In this document: positions 54,831 through 64,000 of the stretch, one piece after another
Layout: the number at the start of each line of letters is the position of its first letter
Numbering within the stretch: position 1 is the first letter of the stretch
Assembly (NCBI GenBank): GCA_945859605.1
Contig: OX243815.1
Span: 33,689,785 to 33,753,784 of the forward strand
Direction: 5' to 3'
Length of the DNA: 64,000 nucleotides
Source of the DNA: Lumbricus rubellus
Taxonomy: Eukaryota > Annelida > Clitellata > Crassiclitellata > Lumbricidae
Position numbers and translations under genes: made by a program
Notes under the pieces: model-generated
What the model was told of the DNA's origin: nothing
Databases searched by the model: none
What the model saw: only the letters and a program-made list of their open reading frames with translations

Positions 54831-56460
54831 TGTCAAGGAAACCACAAAATGTTATATCTGCTTCACAATTTCAACTAATTGTAATGCCTGCAATGCAATT
54901 ACAGCGCAGATCCATTAACACAAAGTCTGTGGAGGACAACGGACATGAGATGCAAACAGGATCCCTCATGTGAAATGGACTGATGCAGAAAAATAGCGCA
55001 TTGTCTAATTAAATTCTGTCTAACTGTTCGTCCATTTCAACAATCCATCTGACCGTTGAATCATTCAATGCTTGAATCATTCATCCAAATGGCCATACAA
55101 GACATTGTGGTCACGTGGCTCTAGGTCTCTTTGCGACATCAATGTATGGAATTATGAAGTCCATAGTCTGCTGTGATAACACTGCATCATTAATCATTGT
55201 TTTGGTCTGTCCATTTGTTCAAACAAGAAAATCCTATGTAACCTGATGGCTTTTAAGCCTATTGCAGCCCATGCACTAGTTTCCATGACAATAGTTGAAA
55301 CCAACTTTCCCATAAAGCATCTAAACTCTAACTGGAATAGATCACTTGTTTCACTAACGTAAAATTTTCTTCCAGGACTCACTCCATATAGATAATGCAT
55401 AATTATATATAAATAAATGTGCAATTGTTGTATATATATATATATATATATTATACATATACATACTGTACATAATTATATTATAGACACACATACGTAA
55501 ACTTTCTGTATTTAGTATATTGATTCACTTGGTGAGATTAAACAAGTTTACACAAAGGATACAAGTGGTTTGATCTTCCCTGAAAAAACAAACCATCATA
55601 ATTACTATCACTTTTCAATCTCTGGTTTTGCAAAGCACGTCTATCCTACGGGAGCAGTATGACTCAGCTTTTCCGGATTGCTTTAGCATTCTATATTAAT
55701 CGCTTGGCACACCATAATTATTTTTCATCAGTCTGATTTCTACTTTGGCATGAATCCTTTTCATTAATCCCACTTTCATTTAGAAAAAAATTCGTTTCAT
55801 CAGTCCTGCTTCAATTTTAGCAACAACTTTTTATCAGTCCAGGTTCTATTTTAATAACACATACTGTTTTATCCAGCTCCAATTTCATAAAGAATCTTCT
55901 CATCGATCCCACTTCTATTTAGGTAAAAATATTTTCATCAATCCGATTTCCATTTAGCAAGAATTTTCTAACAATCACCTTTGGTCTGGAGTATCATGTG
56001 AGCAACCCGGAAAAAATCGAGTCATACCACGGGAGCTTCGGATATCAAACTCAGCTCCGCTGATCTCCATGCCAGTGTGTTATCTAATATGCGATTGAAA
56101 CCCCTCCCGCCCATCTTCGGTGTCACTCTGGAACGGCCTAATTATTATTATTATTATTATCATCTTCATCATCATAATCAATATCACTATACTTGTACGG
56201 TTACCATGCGTCCGGGTTTCCCGGACACGTCCTCTTTTTTGGCCTCGGACAGCGACTCTTCAGAAATGTGACTTTTGTCCGGGTTTCCCCGTCTGCCTCT
56301 GATCGATCGATCTTACTTCTTTTCCATATTTCTGTGTAATACACTATTCCGTCTCATGAACTAAACATGCGTTCTAGCAATATTTAGCTCAATGGTATGG
56401 TTTCCATTGGACTTCCGGTTCCTGAAGCGGTTCTTTGTAAACCAAACTCATAGCCTAACT
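54831..56460. other. Upstream region of the TMEM80/216-like gene
   Basis: Presumed promoter, otherwise AT-rich with (TA)n at about 55428-55450 and a retrotransposon-tail-like stretch with (ATT)n at about 56100-56190 (CACTCTGGAACGGCCTAATT). No TATA box could be assigned. Confidence 0.4.
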
Positions 56461-56804
56461 CAGTGGTTCCCAACCTTTTTTGACGTTAGGACCACTTTTT
56501 CTAAGTTGGAGGACATGCGGGCCACATTTTCTTAGTTGAAGAACATTAGGGGGCCACAAGGCTAAAATTTAATCAACTAAAAGCATATAAAATTGTTATA
56601 ATTGAATCAAAATAGAATGTTTGATGTTATTTATCGATTTCAAAATAAAATAATTTGTAATATAAAATAATCGTGTGTTCTATCCTGTTAAAATTGTCTT
56701 TTTTATCATATATTTTTGTTAATTCTTTGAGAGACGACCTCGAGCCACTTTTTTAGGCCTGGCGGGCCACTTTTGGCCCGCGGGCCATGGGTTGGGAACC
56801 GCTG
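56461..56804. mobile_element. hAT MITE, CAGTGGTTCCCAACC family, copy 2
   Basis: Ends CAGTGGTTCCCAACC and GGTTGGGAACCGCTG. The flanks GCCTAACT and GTCTAACT are an 8-bp duplication with one mismatch. It shares interior sequence (inverted) with 40011-40345. Confidence 0.93.
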
Positions 56805-57135
56805 GTCTAACTATAACGCCAGTTAGATAATGGTAATTGTAAATAAAATAATTAATTGTTCGATTTAACGAAAGAAATTGACATTAAAATGTCGAAATGT
56901 ATGTGTTTATTTACAGACGCACTTAAAGGCCAATACACAGGTTTTCGTGCAGGTCGCTATGACTGGGAAGCTGAATGTGATACTTGTTCACCAGAGTGCT
57001 GTTTGGCAGCTGGTTAAGAAATAAAGAATATACTTTACTTTACTTTACTTTTGTTTGACATGCGGCAGCGGAACTTATATCTCAGTTGCCAATAAAGTGC
57101 ACTGGATTTAAAGGCGCACGTCGAAACGCCGAAGC

Positions 57136-57272
57136 ATGTTAATAGTGTTTGGGGAACTTCATTATACCAAAATAACCAAATTTTTCGTAACACCGGGTTC
57201 GAAAAGCGATGAATCTGTTTCAGCAGCTGAAGGTACGCTGGCGTTTCACATTGTCAAGCACCATCTTAAACA
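57136..57272 (+). pseudogene. Transposase-like exon fragment
   Basis: The frame reads TPGSKSDESVSAAEGTLAFH then IVKHHLK. SAAEG...AFHxVKHH is reminiscent of a motif in hAT-like transposon proteins, and it ends at CAG|GT like an exon. The same spot is the insertion site of the next element. Recognition is tentative. Confidence 0.3.
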
Positions 57273-58015
57273 GGTAAACACGCACACTGAGTGCCCGTAC
57301 TCCAAACAATATGGCTGCCAAGGAATGCGATAAAATTAGAGCGCGACCTATAGACATTGTTCATCAATTCAGCTTCAATTTCAGCAGAATGACTGCACTA
57401 ACCCTAAAACTAACCCTAAGGCGTAAAAAAAAATTGTTGTGTTTCCGGTCACCCGACCGACCCATTTTTACGGCCGCGACCCAAATATTTTTGTAAAAAA
57501 ATTTTTTTCAAAAAAATTTAAAAAAAAAAAAAAAAATTTTCAAACAAAAAAATTAAATTTTTTTTCAAAAAATATTTTTTTAGCATTTGTATTGACATAA
57601 CATAAGAGACGTCAACAAAATGAAATTAATAGGACTGTTTCTAGAGCAGTTTTAGGTGCAGACAGTCGGGAAATAGGCAGTTTATACTTGCTTAGAACAC
57701 GTACTTTGTTTCAGCGTGCAAAAAAGACTAGTGGGGTATACTTTTTCGGATAGTCACTGCATAAAAATATTTTACAAAATAAAAATATTTTCCCACCTAC
57801 CTACCCAATTTTTTTTAGCTCTGTTACCGGAAACACAACATTTTTTTTTTAGGCCTAACCGACCCTCACGGCGCCTAACCTGAGCTCTAACCGACCCTCA
57901 CGCTTTGCATGTTAAGATGCATGTTGCGATGTCGTCGATCGGTCGCGTTCTAATTTTACGGCATTCGTTGGCAGCCATATTGTTTGGAGTACGGGCACTC
58001 AGTGTGCGTGTTTAC
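57273..58015. mobile_element. Mutator-like MITE with long inverted repeats
   Basis: Arms of about 75 bp start GGTAAACACGCACACTGAGT and end with its inverse GTGTGCGTGTTTAC. Flanked by the exact 9-bp duplication TCTTAAACA (57264-57272, 58016-58024). Nine-base duplication with long arms is typical of Mutator-like elements. The inside has A and T runs and two copies of a CCGGTCACCCGACCGACCC / ACCGACCCTCACG theme. Confidence 0.88.
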
Positions 58016-58024
58016 TCTTAAACA

Positions 58025-58816
58025 CCTTATTAAAATTAAAACCATGTGCAATAAGAACAATATTTTATGTAGGCCTATTGTCTAACGTTACTTTTACTTG
58101 TACAGCACTTAACATTGGCGTAGCACTAGGAGGGGAGCCGCCAGCTACAAGATGGTAATCGGATGAACATTTTGTGTCCTCTTTTTCACCTGAGCACTTA
58201 TGGTAACCCCATATATCTGAGAGTCTGAGACTGTTATTACTATTACTATAGACGCATAAATTGTATCGTTACCTGCGCCAGCCACGGCCGCCATATTATA
58301 TACAATCTGCAACCAAGGACATGGTTGCTAGATATCGAAGTGCTGGGTTGCTGAATCACGACAAAAAGTAGCCAAAAATGTTAGCTGAACAGCTCAAATA
58401 ATTTTTTCTAGTAATATTAAGTAAGTAAGTAAGTAAGTAAGTAAGTGTCAGTATTATTATCACTAGAAAACGCGCAAAAACAGCACAGAACTTTGCACGA
58501 AAGCGTGTAGCAGCAAATTCTACTCATACCAAATCTTAAAAAATAAACCTTCAGGAATCAGGTCTTTCTTGAAGAGTGATAAAGAAGATGACTTGCGAAT
58601 GAAGTCCGGAAGTTTATTCCATTCAGTTGGGTCAGCAGCCGCCAGCTAAGATTCCAACGTGTGACCACTAATTCAGTCACATTGAAATGAAGATCGTATA
58701 ATAGTCCTAATTGTTTGGATTGGATAGATGAAAATGGAGCTACAACGTAGCCTACTAGGCCTACTAGACTATTATATTAATTAAATATAACAAAATGACA
58801 CATAGGCCTATGCATG
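58025..58816. other. Gene-free stretch
   Basis: Contains a (TAAG)n run at about 58420-58446 and a start of a GGCGTAGCACTAGGAGGG repeat at about 58118. Nothing else was supported. Confidence 0.4.
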
Positions 58817-58818
58817 TA

Positions 58819-60000
58819 GGGGAACTTGGTCTAAAACGGGTCCCGCGGGTGAAATGGGCCCCCTCTTTAGTGACCTCTTTAGCGTGTTGGACCGCGTTTT
58901 CTGTGACACACGTCTTCAGACTGTCCTGTTGAATATTCATCAGCGTTGAGACAGAAATAAATTTCGAACTATCGACGGAAACAGCCAAAAGTTAAAATTT
59001 CGCTATTTTCTTACGATTTCAGTTGGCGTTAAATATTTTTTTATGCGTTTTGCATAAAACATTTTCCGTGGACATAAGATATCATTTGAAGCAGTAGCCT
59101 ATTTACTCGACAATAAGTCTGTCATCATTAATTTAGTATATTTTATCATTTCACTTAAAAATACTAGTCTGTTGCAATGACCTATGGTGCTGTCTAAAAC
59201 GGGCCCTGGGGGCCCGTTTTAGACACATATAGAAATGTGTGTTAAAGATCATAAATCATTAGAGCAGTAAATCTGTTTCGTTGACAGGTATACATATGAG
59301 ACGTTGTAAGCTTATAGAAGAATGACCAACCGACAGTACGGAGAGTTGTAAAATTGAAGAAATGAGCTTGAAGAAGACATGCAAAGTGGGTTTTTAACCA
59401 AGAACCACACTGCAGCAATTCTACACTTGAAAGTAGAAGCTGGAGCTAAGAAATTGGAAGCCTGAATTGCTAGATGCAGCACCACCTGGATCAGTCTCAT
59501 TCATCTGGAAGGATTCAGAGCGATCTGTTTGTTAATTCGAAGTTGGAGAGCCCCGCAATCGAATAGCCCCGGCACTTTTTTTATCACAAAAACTAGCACT
59601 TGGGGCTAGGAGCCCCTCTGACTGAGTAGAGAAGATTTTGATGAGCCACAAGGTCAGAGCCCAAAGCAGATAATTACGGACTCGTAGAAAAAACACAAAA
59701 TCGAGGACGTTGGACTATTAACAGAGCCGTGGTTAGCCAGAATTCATCCAGGGCCCATTTTATTCATACCTGGGGGCCCATTTTACCTACACCTATAGAG
59801 TGAGATGGGCCCATTGCCTATTTTTTAAAAGCTAAAATTTCACTAGCTACTTCCGGTTACTCAAATATATAATTTATAATAGCCATTTATTACAATAATA
59901 AATATCCTGTACATTTGTTATATTTCAGTCATTTTAGCCTCACGAAGCTTTGAGAAATTTTAGTTTTCTCTTAAGGGGCCCGTTTTAGACCACTTTCCCC
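58819..60000. mobile_element. TA-flanked element with GGGGAACTTGGTCTAAAAC ends
   Basis: Ends GGGGAACTTGGTCTAAAACG and CGTTTTAGACCACTTTCCCC, each next to TA (58817-58818, 60001-60002), as in Tc1/mariner elements. GTCTAAAACGGGCCC and GGGCCCGTTTTAGAC occur again in the middle (about 59192-59224). ORFs inside are not recognisable, so it is probably non-autonomous. Confidence 0.85.
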
Positions 60001-60002
60001 TA

Positions 60003-61810
60003 GAAGGCATGAATAGGTCTACAGTACTTTATAATCTGAGAATGAGAGATTGGGGCACTACGAAGGTGGTTATCTCGGCCCCTGCCGCCATAGTGGGGTC
60101 CGTTAACAGTCCACACGTCCTCGTCTTGTCGTCTAGTCTGTATCTCGCTTCATGCACCATCTCCTCATCCGCTCTCATGACGCCAGTGCCACCATGATAT
60201 GGGAGGGTAACGAGGGTTTGCCCCATGGACACAGCCTAGTAGGAATTATAGGCCTGCGCTGCTAGCACTGCTAGCACAGCTAGCACAGCAATCTTTGTAT
60301 TGCAAGTGCAAAATAACTTAATCGTAATCGTAATCTCGAGACTTCTGCAGCGCCCAAGTTTAACATACGTTAAAGTTCGTATAACATGTTGCGAATTTGT
60401 TGTGTGATGGGTTAATTGCCGCGGGGCTTTCCTGTTCCGCGGGGCCCTATAGGCACGTGCCCATGGGCGGAGTTTGGTTTCCTTTGGGGGGGGGGCTTAA
60501 AACGTGGGCTTTGGTTGGGTCCAGATCGAGCGGCGTTGAAAATATTTTTTCTCGGCCAAAAAAGTTGATGACCTTTTTTAGTCATTAAAGTTTCTTTATG
60601 AAAAAAGATTATTGTGCAGGCCTAACAGGCTAAGGGTTACCAAAAAGTACCGGTAATCATCTACGGTCTTTTTGCCAGTATCTTGGCTAAAAACGAAAAT
60701 TTTAAAATAAACTGTTACGTGCTTAAAGATAATTCACATTTGCGGCTCAAGCCCCGGGCTGGAAGTTGACATTCAGAAATTTAGATATCTCGGGCTAGCA
60801 CGCATGGGACGCGGTGGCGCAAGTTGCTGCGGATCGACTTTGGGCAAGTTGCTTATCCATCATTGTCTGTGGGGAAGGCAACGGGAAACCACCTCACTCA
60901 TCTCATCCCCAGGGGCGCATGTCAATAAAGCTGCCTTCTGGCAGAGAACCATCATCATCATCATGAAAAAAGAGCCATTTTCCCCCGAATATATTTTCGA
61001 GTCTGGGTCTTTGGGGGGAGGCTAACTCCCGGAAAAGATGCCATTTTCATGGTAAAAATTACTCTGGGCCTTCTTGATCTGTATTTGAACCCGATTCGAA
61101 CAAGACCAATAGGCTACCATAAATTTGTTAAAACTCTTCCGGTATTTCGAAGGAACGATCCTTTGGGAATTGGGACTGCGGGAAATGCGACACCGCCATA
61201 ATTAGGCTATTCTCCTTGTTTATCTTCACACTGTGACGCTGAAAAGCTCTGCTCAAAGTTGATCGTCTTGGCAAAACATGGTCCTCCAAACGTCCTTTCA
61301 CAGCAGCATTTGATGAACTTGAGGTCGACGCAAAATTTCTGATAGCTAGGGGGTCTACGTAGCCTACATAGCTTGATCATTTCCCCTAATATTATTATTT
61401 TCGCGCTACCACCGGTTTGTACTAGTAAATGCATAGGCCTAATAGAATAGTAGGCCTAGTAGTTCGATCCAGCTTAACGTCGCTGTGTGATAGCAAAGAC
61501 CATTAGCGACGCCCTACTCCTTTATCCAGGCTTGGGACTGGCACTGGCAGAGTGCAACCAGTGGCGCAGTTCAAATAGGCTATACGTTCTTATCATCTCC
61601 ATTTTAAAACCTGAAACATTGGATCTAACAGTTTGTTCTCGCGCTGCGTCGGGTATTTACTAAGCTTGTATTAACTTTACACAGTAGGCTATATAGCTTG
61701 CTGCAGGGAAACATATAGGCCTAGGCCTAATTCTTGCAATGAAGAGCGTTTCTTTCATGGCATCATGGGCTTTCTCTTATTGGCGAGTGGCGACCTGTAA
61801 AATTTACATA
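60003..61810. other. Repeat-rich gene-free stretch
   Basis: Contains a truncated relative of the CAAGGGCGGATACAG family (about 60460-60600) and a LINE/SINE 3' end with an (ATC)n tail (about 60790-60965, starting GGACGCGGTGGCGCAAG). Several TAGGCCTA motifs occur. No exon was supported. Confidence 0.45.
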
Positions 61811-62584
61811 CACTGTGTCCACGATAAAGTAGAACCCACAATAAAGTGTCATAACTCGGTCAAAACAGTTAGGATTTGTCTGAAATTTTAAACACACCAC
61901 CAGTGACCATATTTACATGAGATCCTAAAGCCGATTTGAAATATTCTGTAGTTTGACAAATTTAGGAGCGTTTGAGATGCAGCACCGAAAAATGCAACTT
62001 TCCAACATGCAAAAGCTGAAAGGAAGTTAAATTCAGCTATAAATTTTGTTCAAAATGTTCTTTTTGTTCACGAACACACAGCCGTAGAAATAGACGCTAC
62101 TGTTTGATGGTCAGGTCGATGATCACCTGGTCAAACAGCTGTCACTCTTAAATCAGACGCGCCCTACGGTTATCGATGTCATGAATACAGGAACGAAAAA
62201 CGCGCTACTCCGGTAGGCTACATGTACCCGGTTCGAGATCTGGACTGCTAGGCGGCCACAGCTGCGGATATGAAGCCGAGTGTCTTCCGGGACTGCTACT
62301 ACACTACGTCTATGGTCGTCTGTTCGTGAACAAAAATTACATTTTGAGCGCCATTGATAGCTGAATTTTGCTTTCTTTCAGCTTTTCCATGTTGGAAAGT
62401 TGCATTTTTCGGTGCTGCATTTAAAACGCTCATAAATTTGGCAAACTCACGAATATTTCAAATCGGCTTTAGGATCTCGTGTAACTATGGTCATTGTTGT
62501 TGTGGTTAAAATTTCAGACAAATCCTACAAGTTTTGACCGAGTTATGACACTTTATTGTGGGTTCTACTTTATCGTGGACAGTG
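61811..62584. mobile_element. Foldback mariner-like MITE, 774 bp, arms ~250 bp
   Basis: Ends CACTGTGTCCACGATAAAG and CTTTATCGTGGACAGTG, each next to TA. Arms remain inverse-complementary for about 250 bp (for example AAGTGTCATAACTCGGTCAA on the left). The unmatched centre is about 250 bp. A single-stranded copy or transcript would form a long hairpin. Confidence 0.95.
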
Positions 62585-62836
62585 TATTTTTACAAACTGC
62601 ATTTTGGCGTTGCTCAAAATTCCGTCGTTGAATAAGCTTACAAGTAGGCTAACAACACGTTTTATGCGTATCCTATTGTTGAGATTTTGTGGAGCCAATA
62701 ATTAATTAAAGGAGCCACGGTTTCATTGAATAGGGCCACCACATCTGTTAATCTGCTCCCAGCTGGGTGGCGGGGGTGTCTGGACTGGATATATGCGTTC
62801 TACCGCGCACCTTTGTGGATAATTATAGGCCTACGC

Positions 62837-63170
62837 CAAGGGCGGATACAGAAACTTTGAAAGGGGGGGGGGGCAAAAAATTATAGGACTTGCGTCTGTG
62901 AAAACAAAATTCGTGTCATCTGCCAAAATTTTCGGGAAAATCATACCATTTCATCCGCCAAAAAAGTTGATGACCTTTTTTTCTTTAGTCCTCAGGTCCC
63001 ATTTCCAAATGGGGTGGACACAATGCATGGGCACATTTCTTAATAGGGGGACCAAAATTTCCAATATATACATTGTTCCACAGCATGTTCAATCCAAATG
63101 GGGGGCACGATACATAGGCATTCATAAATGGGGGGGCATGGCCGGATAAGCCCCCCTGGATCCGCCCCTG
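62837..63170. mobile_element. hAT MITE, CAAGGGCGGATACAG family, 334 bp
   Basis: Ends CAAGGGCGGATACAG and CTGGATCCGCCCCTG, flanks GCCTACGC and ACCTACGC (8 bp, one mismatch). Longer relative of 46210-46459. Confidence 0.93.
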
Positions 63171-63528
63171 ACCTACGCCTAATTACGAAGGGTCAAATCT
63201 TCCAGACTTTCTAAACTGCTTCTTTAACATTAGGCTATCTATTTCGATCTGTAGCTTGTGAATATAATCTAAAGTGTTTGGACAGATCAACTGCTAACAT
63301 CACAAAGCTATCATCATGACATGTCATCAATAAATAGTAAGCATGCAATTTACAATACGACTGAAGGCGAATGTTTTAATCTATTCATGTTCATGCAACC
63401 AATGACATGAGCAAAGCAACTAAGCAAGTATAAGTAGGCCTACAGCCGTATTTATTGGTTGGTGATGATCATCATGTTGATAGGACTTCTGTCATCTGGT
63501 CAGACTTTCATGATATGCAGCTTGGACA
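63171..63528. other. Possible 3' UTR of a - strand gene
   Basis: AT-rich, no feature except its position behind the candidate last exon at 63529-63600. Confidence 0.3.
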
Positions 63529-63600
63529 TTAGACGACATGGAGGTGATGAGGAGGAGGAGGAGGTTGGGTACCGTTCGGTTCACCGTGTTCATCGGAAAC
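63529..63600 (-). CDS. Candidate last exon of a gene continuing beyond the right edge
   Basis: On the - strand a good acceptor (CTAACTTTTAACTTTCAG) is followed by an open frame VSDEHGEPNGTQPPPPPHH then LHVV and TAA. The exon would be 72 nt in phase 0. No upstream exon could be found in the remaining 400 bases, and the family is not recognisable. Confidence 0.4.
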   Translation of the reverse strand, partial: VSDEHGEPNGTQPPPPPHHLHVV

Positions 63601-64000
63601 CTGAAAGTTAAAAGTTAGAGCAATGCGAATAGACATAATTATGCATCTGGATTCTGGACGACTCTGAGTAAATCATTAAACTTATAGTCTACAAGTTATG
63701 GATAATAATTATTTGGCCTATACATGTACATGTAGCTGTCGCAGTCCACCAACCTGTCATCTGTCACAAAATAATATGTAAACCCATTGAAAAAATTATG
63801 CCTATATGCCTATCTTTTAAATGGAAAATAGGTAGGCTACGGTAGGTTGGTCCCGAGATCGAAACTTTCTACTTTGAAAATGACTGTTAATTGTCGCTAA
63901 GAATAACTTATTGCTGCTAAACACAATAAACTGCTGACTTTGATCAAATTAGGCCTACCAGCACAGGCTTATAGGCCTATTAGCCTACTCGTAAAGTAAA
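63601..64000. other. Right edge
   Basis: AT-rich with TAGGCCTA motifs. Presumably intron of the candidate - strand gene. Confidence 0.3.

Overview
This is eukaryotic, metazoan DNA. Coding information sits in short exons with GT-AG (and at least two GC-AG) introns, and the spaces are filled with DNA transposons, LINE fragments and tandem repeats. The protein families, the very high load of small hAT-type transposons and the frequent palindrome TAGGCCTA suggest a marine invertebrate. I cannot name the species from sequence alone.

Layout. (1) 1-5.0 kb: transposons nested inside a decayed hAT element, then a (GTAT)n microsatellite. (2) 5.0-38.7 kb, + strand: one large gene that I could assemble exon by exon. 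It encodes a CLC-2/CLC-1-like chloride channel with 23 coding exons and a model of 880 residues. It carries the GSGIP and GKEGPFVH motifs, the chloride-coordinating Tyr and two CBS domains. Its introns hold more than a dozen mobile elements, a 47-bp satellite of 30 copies, and an hAT-type transposon with an apparently intact two-exon OTU cysteine protease gene. (3) 41.3-45.7 kb, + strand: a four-exon gene (one 5' UTR exon, three coding exons, 729 residues) for an unrecognised, Arg/Ser-rich, probably secreted protein with a 31-residue tandem repeat. (4) 49.7-54.8 kb, - strand: a three-exon, 134-residue four-helix membrane protein of the Transmemb_17 family (TMEM80/TMEM216-like, ciliary transition zone). 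(5) 55-64 kb: mostly transposons (hAT, mariner-like and Mutator-like MITEs), ending with a possible last exon of a - strand gene that continues beyond the right edge.

The three host genes are independent and form no operon. Genes 3 and 4 converge. Most elements are recognised by matching terminal inverted repeats plus exact or near-exact target-site duplications (TSDs: 8 bp for hAT, TA for mariner, TTAA for piggyBac, 9 bp for the Mutator-like one), which I read directly in the sequence. The most notable item is the OTU protease carried by a TSD-flanked hAT-like transposon inside CLC intron 18.
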